Shown one piece after another: positions 19,729-28,758 of a stretch of DNA of 64,000 nucleotides. The position numbers were made by a program, and so were the translations under genes. The notes under the pieces were generated by a model. It was not told the origin of the DNA and did no database searches. It worked only from the letters and a program-made list of their open reading frames with translations. The stretch is from positions 1 through 64,000 of the forward strand of contig RDOG01000018.1 of NCBI GenBank assembly GCA_011365055.1, given 5' to 3'. Numbering within the stretch: the first letter of the stretch is position 1; every line of letters begins with the position of its first letter. Source of the stretch: Promethearchaeota archaeon. Its GTDB lineage: Archaea > Asgardarchaeota > Lokiarchaeia > Helarchaeales > RDOG01.

Positions 19729-21301
19729 GTTTTACTATAGGCACTGCTGCAGATTTCTCTTTTACTTTTTTTTCTAATTTTTCAGTCAACCCATTAATTT
19801 TAATGTCTCTTTTTTTATCTGCTCGTTCCATCATTTTTTTAACTTTTTTTTGCTTTTTCGCTTTGAATCTGGCAGCATATTCTTTGCTCGTTAGATCTGC
19901 GATGAATGGCTTTGAATTTTTTAGGCCGTTTATGACAAATTTCGGTGCCATTTTCCAAAACCACCAGAATTTCAAATTGGGAATGAATCTACGGATCGCT
20001 CGGATAAAGAATGAATTTATATGTTTTTCTCGGAATCTAAAATAGAAATCACGATATGCCCATTTTACCAATTCAAAGATCTCATCAGCAGTTAACATAT
20101 CAGATCTCATTATTGGTCTGACTAAATTCCAATTTTCGAAATTTCTATCAACAATCCAGTTATTTTCCACTGCTTGTTGATAGAGTCTTGTTGATGGATA
20201 TGGAGTGAGCGGAGTGAATTGCATGATATCGATATCAAGATCTTGAGCGAATCGGATTGTTGCTCTTACATCATCTGCAGTTTCACCAAGATTACCGATA
20301 ATAATACTTCCAAAAATCGTGATACCCCTATCATGGAGCATTTTCACGGCATTTTTTATATCCTTGATTTTGATTCCCTTACCAATAGTATCAATGGATT
20401 TTTGATGGATGCTTTCAATCCCAATGAACATCATTCTCCAGCCTGCATCAGCCATTTTATCGAGAATTCGCGGATTATGAACCACATCAGTTACTCTTCC
20501 TTGGCAAGATTTCCATTTTTTATGATAACCATATTCAATTGAAAGCTCGGCTATTTTTTGCATGCGTTTCATATCTAAAGTGCTCTCAGAATCATTAAAT
20601 ATAAACCAGCGTTTGTTTTTATCCATGTGATGGAACTCTTCAATCACGCGTTCAGGAGTCTTTGGTCTCCAGCCACGACCCCAATGTCCAGCTTCGCAAC
20701 AAAAATGACAATTAAAGGGACAACCACGTGAGGATTCAATAGCATCAATGGATGCCCAAAAATAATGATAGTCATAAAATCTAACCAGATCTCTTCTAGG
20801 GAAAGGAGACGTGTTTATATCGATGATTGGACGATCTTCCGTTCTAATTAATTGATTTCCATTGGTTATTCCACTTGAAAAATATAGACCTTTTACCTTT
20901 TTCAAATCTTTTCCGTATTCTAAAGCATCTACAAGTTTTGGAAAGGTTACCTCTCCTTCACCTCGAACAGTAACATCAATTTCGGGATATAATGCAGTTT
21001 CAGGTACCAAAGAAACGTGATACCCTCCAACTACAGTCTTCACATCATTTTCTTTAGCTATTTTACATAATTTTAACGTTTCATTTATCATACTCGTTGA
21101 ACACGAAACCCCAATAATGTCATATTTTTTTATCTGTTTTTCCACATAATCTTGGGAAAAATTATAATTTCGAAGATCTAAAATTTTTACTTCGTGTTCT
21201 GGAACAGTTGCAGCTAAAGTCATTAAACCTAAAGGCGGAGCAGACAAGAAATGGTCCATTCCAATCTTATGCCCAGTGGGATTTATTAATAAAATTTTCA
21301 T
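19721..21301 (-). CDS. B12-binding radical SAM protein
   Basis: 526 residues. An N-terminal cobalamin-binding-like Rossmann domain (residues about 1-140: PPLGLMTLAATVPEH, IIGVSCSTSM, VVGGYHVSLVP) is followed by a radical SAM barrel with CPFNCHFC (CX3CX2C, near 200) and a late FTPLTPYPSTRLY strand. The last 130 residues are basic and helical. Architecture matches the BchE/HpnP class, whose members methylate or cyclise lipids and tetrapyrroles; the substrate here is unknown, but lipid genes around it make a lipid plausible. A direct repeat of AACATGTT between its TATA box and start suggests specific repression. Confidence 0.85.
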   Translation of the reverse strand: MKILLINPTGHKIGMDHFLSAPPLGLMTLAATVPEHEVKILDLRNYNFSQDYVEKQIKKYDIIGVSCSTSMINETLKLCKIAKENDVKTVVGGYHVSLVPETALYPEIDVTVRGEGEVTFPKLVDALEYGKDLKKVKGLYFSSGITNGNQLIRTEDRPIIDINTSPFPRRDLVRFYDYHYFWASIDAIESSRGCPFNCHFCCEAGHWGRGWRPKTPERVIEEFHHMDKNKRWFIFNDSESTLDMKRMQKIAELSIEYGYHKKWKSCQGRVTDVVHNPRILDKMADAGWRMMFIGIESIHQKSIDTIGKGIKIKDIKNAVKMLHDRGITIFGSIIIGNLGETADDVRATIRFAQDLDIDIMQFTPLTPYPSTRLYQQAVENNWIVDRNFENWNLVRPIMRSDMLTADEIFELVKWAYRDFYFRFREKHINSFFIRAIRRFIPNLKFWWFWKMAPKFVINGLKNSKPFIADLTSKEYAARFKAKKQKKVKKMMERADKKRDIKINGLTEKLEKKVKEKSAAVPIVKLN

Positions 21302-21711
21302 TATCCTTTTACTCTCTCATTATTTAATTCTGTACACTTTATATGAAATGTTATAAAAAACATGTTCAACATGTTAACTTATAAGTAAATATCATTTTTG
21401 TGTTTTTTGTAAGCCATTTTTTTATCTAGCGAAGAGATAGGTATATGCTCATTTTTATGTTTTCTTTATTTAAACATCTTAATTTAAAAACTATATTTCA
21501 AAAAATAAAATAAAAAATTATCTTAAATTATTTGATAGAAACTACATAAATAATTTGATTTTAAATGAAGAAGAGAAAAGTTAAGATGTCTTCATTAGTT
21601 TATTTGTAACTCGATTCAACATATCATTCTATTTAAATGAATTTATCTAGAAGTTGGCAAAATAAAATATTGAATTTATAAATTAAATAAAAAAGAAAAA
21701 GGAATTTAAAA
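21302..21711. other. Intergenic region between two minus-strand genes
   Basis: 410 nt. The part next to the radical SAM gene holds its promoter and the AACATGTT repeats. The rest (21400-21711) is AT-rich sequence in which I see no gene or RNA. Confidence 0.4.
21359..21375. promoter_or_regulatory. Tandem AACATGTT palindromes (putative operator)
   Basis: AACATGTT (21359-21366), one C, then AACATGTT (21368-21375). Each octamer is itself palindromic. A TATA-like CTTATAAG lies next to it at 21378-21385. For the minus-strand radical SAM gene the repeats fall between the TATA box and the expected transcription start, ideal for a repressor. Confidence 0.45.
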
Positions 21712-22998
21712 TTATATCATTTTAAATAAAGCAGTCAACGTTCCTTGCATGATAAGTTGATGTATTTGTCTTGCACCACCAACCACTTCTTGAATACGAG
21801 TAACTCCTAAGAGATCATGCATTAAGGTGTTATCGCAAACTCCTGCTCCACCCATTAGATTTGCCATTTCATAGGCGCATCGTTCGGTTAATGCAGCAGC
21901 AGCAAACTTTAATTGGCTTGCATTAGCCACAAAAACTTGATTGATTTCAGCGGGAATGTGTCCACCAAATTTTTCAAATTTAGCATCATAATTTTCGCAG
22001 AATCTCAGTAAAGCTAATGTCATGCTCGTTGTTTTTGACCAATATTCAGCCAATAAATGCCCTACACCTTGAAATTGAATAATAGGATTTTTGAATTGTT
22101 TTCTTAGATTAGAATATAATGCAGCTAATGAAATTGCGCCCCAACATTGTGCAGCATCTTCACAAGCGATACCTAAACGTTCAGTTACCAACCCTTCAAA
22201 CAAATGGTCTCGACCTTTTCCAACAGGACCTAAAACATATTCTTTAGGTACTTTTAAATCTTTTAAATTCTCGTGTCCTAACTGCATTCTTGGAACCCAA
22301 GGAACTCCTACTTTTTCACAGTTCCAACCGTCCCATGACGTATCTATTAAGAATTGAGCCATTGTTTTTTGGTTATTTTGTTCTGTTGTTGCATAACACA
22401 CTGCCCATTTAGCAACGGGAGCATTTGTGTTATAGATTTTTTCACCATTTAGAGTAAAACTACCATCAGAATTTTCCTTGCATTCCGTTAACATGTGAGT
22501 TGCATCAGATCCTCGGGCGGGTTCGGTTATTAATATACATCCATGGCCTTTTCCAGTAACTAGCTCTTTAAGTGCATTAAGTCTAACATCTACATTTTCA
22601 TTATGATGTTTGACAGGATTAATACAAAGTGTTGTAGCACCACAAGACATGTTAAATTGAGGATCAAACATATCCACGGCAATTGATCTCAAGAAATCTA
22701 GTGATTGTCCCCATTCTTCACCATAATCAAGCCCAACTTCTGCAAAATTATTCATTCTAGAAATAAATCCTGCTTCACCAAACCATTTATGATAATCATA
22801 AATATTTTCTTCGGCTGCATGCGTAAGGTTTTTTTCTTTTTCGAGTTTTAAACAAAAATTTTGCACTTTTTTAAAAAATTCAAATTGTTTCTTAGAAAGA
22901 TGGGCTTGAAGGTTAATATTAACGAATTTATATCGTTTTTCTAACGTTAAATGAGGTAAAATATGTTCTTCAATAGCTCTAACTTTAAATTTACTCAT
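21712..22998 (-). CDS. Acyl-CoA dehydrogenase family protein
   Basis: 428 residues. Three-domain acyl-CoA dehydrogenase layout: helical N-terminus, the beta domain with LITEPARGSDATHM and FTLNGEKIYNTNAPVAKWAVCYATT read in parts, and a helical C-terminal domain ending MGGAGVCDNTLMHDLLGVTRIQEVVGGARQIHQ (two pieces). Uses FAD to desaturate an acyl-CoA. The usual YEGT catalytic-base segment is replaced by QEVVGGA, so base position or substrate may differ. Divergent from the Fe-alcohol dehydrogenase gene across 160 nt. Fits fatty-acid degradation with the synthetase and thiolase of this window. Confidence 0.85.
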   Translation of the reverse strand: MSKFKVRAIEEHILPHLTLEKRYKFVNINLQAHLSKKQFEFFKKVQNFCLKLEKEKNLTHAAEENIYDYHKWFGEAGFISRMNNFAEVGLDYGEEWGQSLDFLRSIAVDMFDPQFNMSCGATTLCINPVKHHNENVDVRLNALKELVTGKGHGCILITEPARGSDATHMLTECKENSDGSFTLNGEKIYNTNAPVAKWAVCYATTEQNNQKTMAQFLIDTSWDGWNCEKVGVPWVPRMQLGHENLKDLKVPKEYVLGPVGKGRDHLFEGLVTERLGIACEDAAQCWGAISLAALYSNLRKQFKNPIIQFQGVGHLLAEYWSKTTSMTLALLRFCENYDAKFEKFGGHIPAEINQVFVANASQLKFAAAALTERCAYEMANLMGGAGVCDNTLMHDLLGVTRIQEVVGGARQIHQLIMQGTLTALFKMI

Positions 22999-23159
22999 AA
23001 ATTCACTTCCAAATTAAATTTTGAAAAATATAATAGCGATTAAGAACTCTAAAAATAGTAAATTTTAAAATTTTTTCAACTATTTATTTTTCAAAGATTT
23101 ATATTTAATTTTAAAAAGTATCACAAGTATTACATATAAAAAAGAGATGGAATTTTAAA

Positions 23160-24326
23160 ATGCCATTAAAACCATTTTCGAGCCCTACCATTCATTACGG
23201 TAGGGGGAGTTTAAAAGCTCTTAGAAATATTAAAGGTAAAAAAGTACTAATTGTAACCGATAAAACTTTAACAGAATTAGGAATAGTTGAAAAGGTAACA
23301 AAACAAATAGAAAAATCGAAGGAAAAAATGGAATATCGTATTTTCGATGAAATTGAACCTGATCCTATTGATAACACGATAATGAAAGGTGTAGAGATAG
23401 CAAAAGAATTTGAACCAGATTGGTTTATTGGATTAGGTGGAGGATCAAGCATGGATGCGGCAAAAACGATTTGGATACTGTATGAGCGCCCTGATCTTGA
23501 CCTTAAGGAAATAATTCCCATGAAATATTTGGGATTAAGAAAAAAAGCTAAAATAATTATGATCCCTACGACGAGTGGAACGGGATCAGAAGTCACCTGG
23601 GCCATGGTAATTACAGATAGTAAAAGAAAGGCGAAATTATCTTTAGGATCTGAGGAAGCTGTTGCTGACATCGCAATTGTAGACCCTGCATTAACAATGA
23701 CAATGCCACCAAAAGTTACAGCCTATACGGGTGTTGATGCTTTAACTCATGCAATAGAAGGATTTATTTCGACTGTTAAAAATGATTATTCTGATGGTCT
23801 CTGTCTTAAAGCAATGAAATTAATTTTTAAAAATTTACCAATAGCAGTTAATAATGGTGAAGACAAGGATGCAAGGGAAGCAATGCATAATGCTGCGACT
23901 ATTTCAGGTTTGGGTTTTGGGAATTCTCAAGCTGGACTTGCACATGCAGCGGGTCATTCAATAGGAGCAAAGTTAAATATCCCTCATGGCATTGCGGTTG
24001 GAATAATGTTACCTTATGTTATTCAATTCTGCCAAAAAACTTCTGAAGAATATTTTAAAGAAATAAATACCTTCATTGGTTTAAAAGGAGAAGGGGCAGC
24101 TGCAAAAATACTCGCCAATCACATTATGGATTTATATAAACAAATAAATTTCCCAACCTCAATAAAAGAGATTATTTCAAAAGAAGAATTTGATGAAAAG
24201 TTTTCAGAGTTAGTCCGATTCACGCTTATTGATCCGTCTGGCACGACAAATCCAAGAAAAATAGAAAAAGAGACTGCAGAAGCACTTCTAATTGCCGCCT
24301 ATGAAGGCAAAGATATTGATTTCTAA
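23160..24326 (+). CDS. Iron-dependent alcohol dehydrogenase
   Basis: 388 residues, normal for the family. N-terminal nucleotide domain with GLGGGSSMDAAK, then PTTSGTGSE, DPALTMTMPPKVTAYTGVDALTHAIEG (in parts), and metal-site histidines in LAHAAGHSIGAKLNIPHG. Converts an alcohol and an aldehyde or ketone with NAD(P). Metal ligand pattern Asp-His-His-His appears complete. Substrate unknown; in anaerobes such enzymes dispose of reducing power or use alcohols. Divergent from the acyl-CoA dehydrogenase gene. A run of T follows the stop. Confidence 0.92.
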   Translation: MPLKPFSSPTIHYGRGSLKALRNIKGKKVLIVTDKTLTELGIVEKVTKQIEKSKEKMEYRIFDEIEPDPIDNTIMKGVEIAKEFEPDWFIGLGGGSSMDAAKTIWILYERPDLDLKEIIPMKYLGLRKKAKIIMIPTTSGTGSEVTWAMVITDSKRKAKLSLGSEEAVADIAIVDPALTMTMPPKVTAYTGVDALTHAIEGFISTVKNDYSDGLCLKAMKLIFKNLPIAVNNGEDKDAREAMHNAATISGLGFGNSQAGLAHAAGHSIGAKLNIPHGIAVGIMLPYVIQFCQKTSEEYFKEINTFIGLKGEGAAAKILANHIMDLYKQINFPTSIKEIISKEEFDEKFSELVRFTLIDPSGTTNPRKIEKETAEALLIAAYEGKDIDF

Positions 24327-24341
24327 CTCTTTTTTTTTTTA
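24327..24341 (+). terminator. T-run terminator of the Fe-ADH gene
   Basis: CTCTTTTTTTTTTTA directly after the stop codon. Confidence 0.4.
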
Positions 24342-24497
24342 GTAGATGAATTGTTTGTAGGGAAAAAAGAACAGGGGATTTCAATTAAAAAGAAGGGAGA
24401 CAAAGAATAATTTTCATTAAAAAAATAAGTAAAGAAGGACAGTTAAAGGTTGTTAATTAATTATCTTATGGTATAATCTTAGAGGTTATGTAGTTTT

Positions 24498-26282
24498 ATG
24501 AATATTTCTAAAAAAAGTAAGGTATTTTTGATTGTCTTCATAATTTTTTTTACTGTATTTTTAACTTTTTTCATCATTAGGAGTTCAATAATTGTAATTA
24601 ATACTTCAAAAGTTGATCATTTTACCGTTAATTCCATGCATGATGGCACTCCCATTCATGCTGACGTTTATATTCCAAGTAATATGGAAATAACAGCACC
24701 ATTAATTATTGTTAATCATGGATATACGAGATCAAGTCTTCAAAATCGTTTATTATGCTCTTTTTTTAATAAATTAGGATATATTGCATGTTCAATTGAC
24801 ACGAGAGGGCACGGTTTTTCAGGAGGCATCCTTTCCTCTAATATTTCTGAATGGACCGTTTTAGGGCGCGATATTATGAGCGTGCTTTTTCACCTTGTTG
24901 ATAACGCAGCAATCTATAAAGTGAACACTTCATTAATAGGTATAATCGGAGGGAGCATGGGAGGATACTCTTCTACTGCAGCGGGTATCTTATATCCTTC
25001 AGTATTTAATCAAACCTTGCTTGGTAATCCATTCAATATATCAGCTGTGGTTAACATGGCGTTTTCTGGATATTATTTAGACGAATTTGGTATAAGTAAT
25101 GAAACATCCCCACCAAATTATATGATGATTATGGGAGGAAATGATATTTTATTTAATTTACCAGAAACTTATGTTTCCTTTAAGAAAGTAGCGAACATAT
25201 CAGATACAAATGAAGAAATTCTTCGAAAAAATTATTATGGAAATTTCGCCAATTATGATGCTCGAAAATTAATAATTGTCCCAAATGCAGGGCACGAAAT
25301 TATTGATAATTATGCTGCTGCGCAACTCGTTTACACTAAGATTTATGCTTGGTTCAGTACTTCATTTCAATTAAATACAACAAATTTTGAAGATATAACC
25401 TTAGCACCGACTTATTTTGATGAATTTGAACTAAGTCGTAATCTTGGTATAATTATTGATAATGTTGCAATCGTAGTACCATTTGCAGCATTATTCATAA
25501 TTTTACCATGGGTTATAAAGAAATTTGAAAAAGAAAATCATTTTCCAAAACAAATAGATTTTTTAAATCAAAAAAATAGAACATTTTTAGGATTAGGAGT
25601 TATGGGTCTTTTATTATTGGCAATAGTTTTAGGATCATTACTTAATCCATTTTTTACTTTTTTAAATATTTTAGGTTCAAATTTTTTAATACCTTTTTTT
25701 ATATTATCAATAATTTTCTTGTCGTTATTTTTGATATTACTTGTTAGAAACGTTTTTCCAAGATATAATGAAGAATTTCCTAGCGATTTCTTAGGAAAAA
25801 GTAATTTAAAGGTAGGAATAGCCACAGGATTTATAGCAGTTAGTGTTTTTTGGATTGTTCAATTCATTTTAAATACAATAGATGGGATAATTTTTATTGG
25901 AAGCATAATTAAAGTTTTTATTTTTATTATTTACATTGCATTATTAATCCCATTTTTCTTTCTATTCAATATTTTTATTGAAGAGTTAATTCAACGACAA
26001 TTTTTAAAACGTGAAATTGGAGCTCTGGCATCAATTGGTACAGGATTAATCGTTATAGCCCCTGGATTTCTAATTTATACACTATTCTTCTATCTAAATA
26101 GAATTTATATTGGTACAGGGGTATTTGCATATGGGGATTCTCTATTATTTATAATGTATGCAGTTTTTTTTGGACCTATAATATACTATATTACGAGAAA
26201 TAGTATAGCTTCAGGAATATTTTCGGCTATTTATCTCTCCTTATGGTTGACTAGTTTGCCGATGAATGGGATTTTATTCTAG
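24498..26282 (+). CDS. Membrane alpha/beta hydrolase fused to a CPBP-like membrane domain
   Basis: 594 residues. A signal-anchor helix (about 10-32) precedes an extracellular alpha/beta hydrolase domain: oxyanion LIIVNHGYTR, SIDTRGHGFSGG, nucleophile elbow GGSMGGYSS (about 152), likely acid in GGNDILF (about 215) and histidine in NAGHEI (about 265), a complete catalytic triad. After about residue 315 come about eight membrane helices. The segment FIEELIQRQFL (about 493) carries the EEXXXR motif of CPBP-type intramembrane proteases, but the second histidine motif is not evident. Substrate unknown. Overlaps the convergent gene by 9 nt. Confidence 0.7.
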   Translation: MNISKKSKVFLIVFIIFFTVFLTFFIIRSSIIVINTSKVDHFTVNSMHDGTPIHADVYIPSNMEITAPLIIVNHGYTRSSLQNRLLCSFFNKLGYIACSIDTRGHGFSGGILSSNISEWTVLGRDIMSVLFHLVDNAAIYKVNTSLIGIIGGSMGGYSSTAAGILYPSVFNQTLLGNPFNISAVVNMAFSGYYLDEFGISNETSPPNYMMIMGGNDILFNLPETYVSFKKVANISDTNEEILRKNYYGNFANYDARKLIIVPNAGHEIIDNYAAAQLVYTKIYAWFSTSFQLNTTNFEDITLAPTYFDEFELSRNLGIIIDNVAIVVPFAALFIILPWVIKKFEKENHFPKQIDFLNQKNRTFLGLGVMGLLLLAIVLGSLLNPFFTFLNILGSNFLIPFFILSIIFLSLFLILLVRNVFPRYNEEFPSDFLGKSNLKVGIATGFIAVSVFWIVQFILNTIDGIIFIGSIIKVFIFIIYIALLIPFFFLFNIFIEELIQRQFLKREIGALASIGTGLIVIAPGFLIYTLFFYLNRIYIGTGVFAYGDSLLFIMYAVFFGPIIYYITRNSIASGIFSAIYLSLWLTSLPMNGILF

Positions 26283-26858
26283 TGGTCGTGCAGAAAGTTC
26301 AAGATAAAGTAATTCATCACCAATACTAGCGTCTTTTTTTTGTTTAAGAAATCTGACTTCTTCTAACATTATTTCGTATTTATAACCAACAGATTCTGAA
26401 ATTATCGACGAAAAGCTTAATATGCATTCAGCAAAAACTCGTGTAAGAATAAAATTCTTGTCTATCCCTTCTTTATTAATCTCTTTTACCATGTTTTCTA
26501 TAAACTCTATTTCATTTTCTTTGAATTTATAAACTATTATGAAAACTATATCGAATTTTGTCCCACCTACTTTTATATTCAAAATAAATCTATTTTCTTC
26601 AAAGGGAAAATTTGAAGTCATAAAATCTAAAAAAAGACTTTCTCCCCGTTGTGTAAAAAAAAGAGCAATATTTTCTTCTTCATTTTGAGATTTTAACCAG
26701 TTTTTCCATATTGAATTATATCTACCAATGTATAATTGATGAATATGATCATTCAATACAATCTCATTATTAAAAATTCTTTTTATTACCATTCTATCAA
26801 ATGAGCTACGTGTATCTTGTTGAATTTTTTTGAAGAAATTTTTGAAAATCATGCTCAT
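26274..26858 (-). CDS. Hypothetical protein, 194 aa
   Basis: Soluble, charged protein with alternating helix and strand character (residues 60-130 contain ALFFTQRGESLFLDFM and FDIVFIIVYKF). I do not recognise a family. It converges on the hydrolase gene with a 9-nt overlap and is divergent from the chorismate-lyase-like gene with 115 nt between. Codon use is like the surroundings, which supports a real gene. Confidence 0.6.
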   Translation of the reverse strand: MSMIFKNFFKKIQQDTRSSFDRMVIKRIFNNEIVLNDHIHQLYIGRYNSIWKNWLKSQNEEENIALFFTQRGESLFLDFMTSNFPFEENRFILNIKVGGTKFDIVFIIVYKFKENEIEFIENMVKEINKEGIDKNFILTRVFAECILSFSSIISESVGYKYEIMLEEVRFLKQKKDASIGDELLYLELSARPLE

Positions 26859-26973
26859 GATATTTGGAATTTGCTATTTCCAATATTTAAAAATTAGCTT
26901 GATTTAATTAGGTTAAAATTTAAATTAAAAGATTTTAAGAAGTACTTTGGATTGTAATAAATGAGTTATTGCC

Positions 26974-27609
26974 ATGAATAATAAAAAGAAGATTCTCCCT
27001 GTTAGAGAAGAAGAACTATCACCTCTACATAGAATTTTATTGCATACGAGTACTACAGTAACTGAGGTGTTAAGACAATGGACAAATTCGAATATAGTCA
27101 TTGTTAAACCACCAATAAACACTTGCTTCTTATATGATGACCTAAAAAAACATAAATTATACTTTGAATGTATTGACGTTAGGAAAAATGGTGAAGATAA
27201 ATTTTGGTTAAGGGAAGTCATCCTTAGAAATGCAAACACAAAAAGAAATTTAGTCTATGCTTTTTCACTGATTAATCTTCAAAACATTAGTAAAAGAGTC
27301 TATTACAAGTTAGAACATACAGATTACGGAATAGGAATGATAATAGAACAAGAAAGACTAGAAACTTATAGAGAAATTGAAGAATTTAAAAAAATAAAAG
27401 TAAAGGAATTCATTTTTTTTAGGAAAATTTTTCCTAGCGCCAATAAATATATTTTACATCGTGCATATAACATGTTTCACGATAAAAAATTATGGTTTAC
27501 CATTAACGAATATTATCCTTCTGAACCTGAGCATTTTGATTTTCAAGTATCAGACGCTGATAAAAAAAGGATATTAGATTATTCAAGAGACATTTTGAAA
27601 AAAGAATAG
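26974..27609 (+). CDS. Chorismate pyruvate-lyase-like (UbiC/DUF98 fold) protein
   Basis: 211 residues. LSPLHRILLHTSTTVTEVLRQW at the N-terminus, then WLREVILRNANTKRNLVYAFSLI with the conserved Arg-Glu pair, and a late DYGIGMIIEQERLETYREI match the layout of the UbiC-like fold in which chorismate is split to 4-hydroxybenzoate and pyruvate. Archaeal members of this fold are mostly uncharacterised. The Glu of the catalytic triad region cannot be confirmed by eye. It abuts the convergent HdrD-like gene with a 3-nt gap. Confidence 0.6.
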   Translation: MNNKKKILPVREEELSPLHRILLHTSTTVTEVLRQWTNSNIVIVKPPINTCFLYDDLKKHKLYFECIDVRKNGEDKFWLREVILRNANTKRNLVYAFSLINLQNISKRVYYKLEHTDYGIGMIIEQERLETYREIEEFKKIKVKEFIFFRKIFPSANKYILHRAYNMFHDKKLWFTINEYYPSEPEHFDFQVSDADKKRILDYSRDILKKE

Positions 27610-27612
27610 AAA

Positions 27613-28749
27613 TTATTCGATGTTTTCCAAAACAAAAAAAATGGTATCAACGACTTTTAATTCTGAATTTAATGCTTGGACTGCATCAGAAAGATTTCGC
27701 TTACAAAAAGGACATGAGGTTACTATTAAAGAAACATTTAATGCTTCTGCTTCTTTTATTCGTTCTTTAGATATTTCAAGAGCCCAATCTTTGTAAGTAG
27801 ATTTAACACCACCACCTGCCCCACAACACCAAGCGTTCTCTCTATTTCTTGGCATTTCAATCAATTCAACTCCAGGAATACTTTGTATTAATTCACGAGG
27901 ATCATTATAAACTCCCGAATGACGACCTAAATGGCATGGATCATGGTAAGTAACCTTTATTTTATTTTCTTTAAACTTTATTTTATTCTTAATTTTATTC
28001 AAATACTCCGTGATATGTTTAACCTCAAAGGGTAGATCACCATAAATTTTGGGATAATCTATCTTTAATACTCTAAAACAACCTGCACATGAAGTTACGA
28101 CCGTTTTTGCACCAGAATTTTTAATTAAATCTAAATTATGCTGTGCCAAATCTTCACGTAATTCTAGTTGACCAGTACGTAACATCGGGGATCCGCAACA
28201 ATATTCTTTTTCAGAGATGGTAAAATTGATGCCAATTTTTTCTAGAATATCGTGAGTAGCTCTTGCCATTTCAATTTCTCTATAAGAAGAAGTGCACCCT
28301 ACGAAGAAAAAGACTTCTGCTTTTTCAGGAAATTTTTTATTAGAAATCCAAGTTAATCTATTTTTATGAGATTCGCCATAAGGATTGTGAAATTCTTCGG
28401 TTTTTTCTTTAAATAATCTTGCAGCTTCAGTCGGTCCATAATTTTTCACACATTCTTCTCTTAAGACTTCGAATATTTCGATTAAATGTTCACTTACATC
28501 TTGTTCGCATTGTTGCATGCAATTTCCACAGGTAGGACATGAAAAGATGATTTCTCTAATTTTATCAGACCATTCTAAATCTCCATTATTAATTGCATTA
28601 GCTAACCAGACTTTACCTGAAGCCCAATATGGTTCAAATATGAATTTTTCACCGCTTGGGCAAGATGGTCGATAATTTTTATAAATATATTTACATGAAT
28701 TACATCTTCCGCATCGATATAACCACTTTTCAACTTTGGCTAATCCCAT
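27613..28749 (-). CDS. HdrD/GlcF-like iron-sulfur oxidoreductase subunit
   Basis: 378 residues. Two [4Fe-4S] motifs near the N-terminus (CGRCNSCKY with a later CPSG, and CPTCGNCMQQCEQ), then two CCG domains (YCCGSPMLRTG with CAGC; WCCGAGGGV with TSCPFC), as in heterodisulfide reductase HdrD and glycolate oxidase GlcF. Passes electrons from the flavoprotein partner, perhaps to a quinone-like or thiol acceptor. AGGTGA five nt upstream selects ATG 28749 over GTG 28758; this site overlaps the stop codon of the upstream FAD gene, so the pair is translationally coupled. Confidence 0.88.
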   Translation of the reverse strand: MGLAKVEKWLYRCGRCNSCKYIYKNYRPSCPSGEKFIFEPYWASGKVWLANAINNGDLEWSDKIREIIFSCPTCGNCMQQCEQDVSEHLIEIFEVLREECVKNYGPTEAARLFKEKTEEFHNPYGESHKNRLTWISNKKFPEKAEVFFFVGCTSSYREIEMARATHDILEKIGINFTISEKEYCCGSPMLRTGQLELREDLAQHNLDLIKNSGAKTVVTSCAGCFRVLKIDYPKIYGDLPFEVKHITEYLNKIKNKIKFKENKIKVTYHDPCHLGRHSGVYNDPRELIQSIPGVELIEMPRNRENAWCCGAGGGVKSTYKDWALEISKERIKEAEALNVSLIVTSCPFCKRNLSDAVQALNSELKVVDTIFFVLENIE

Positions 28750-28758
28750 GATTCTCAC

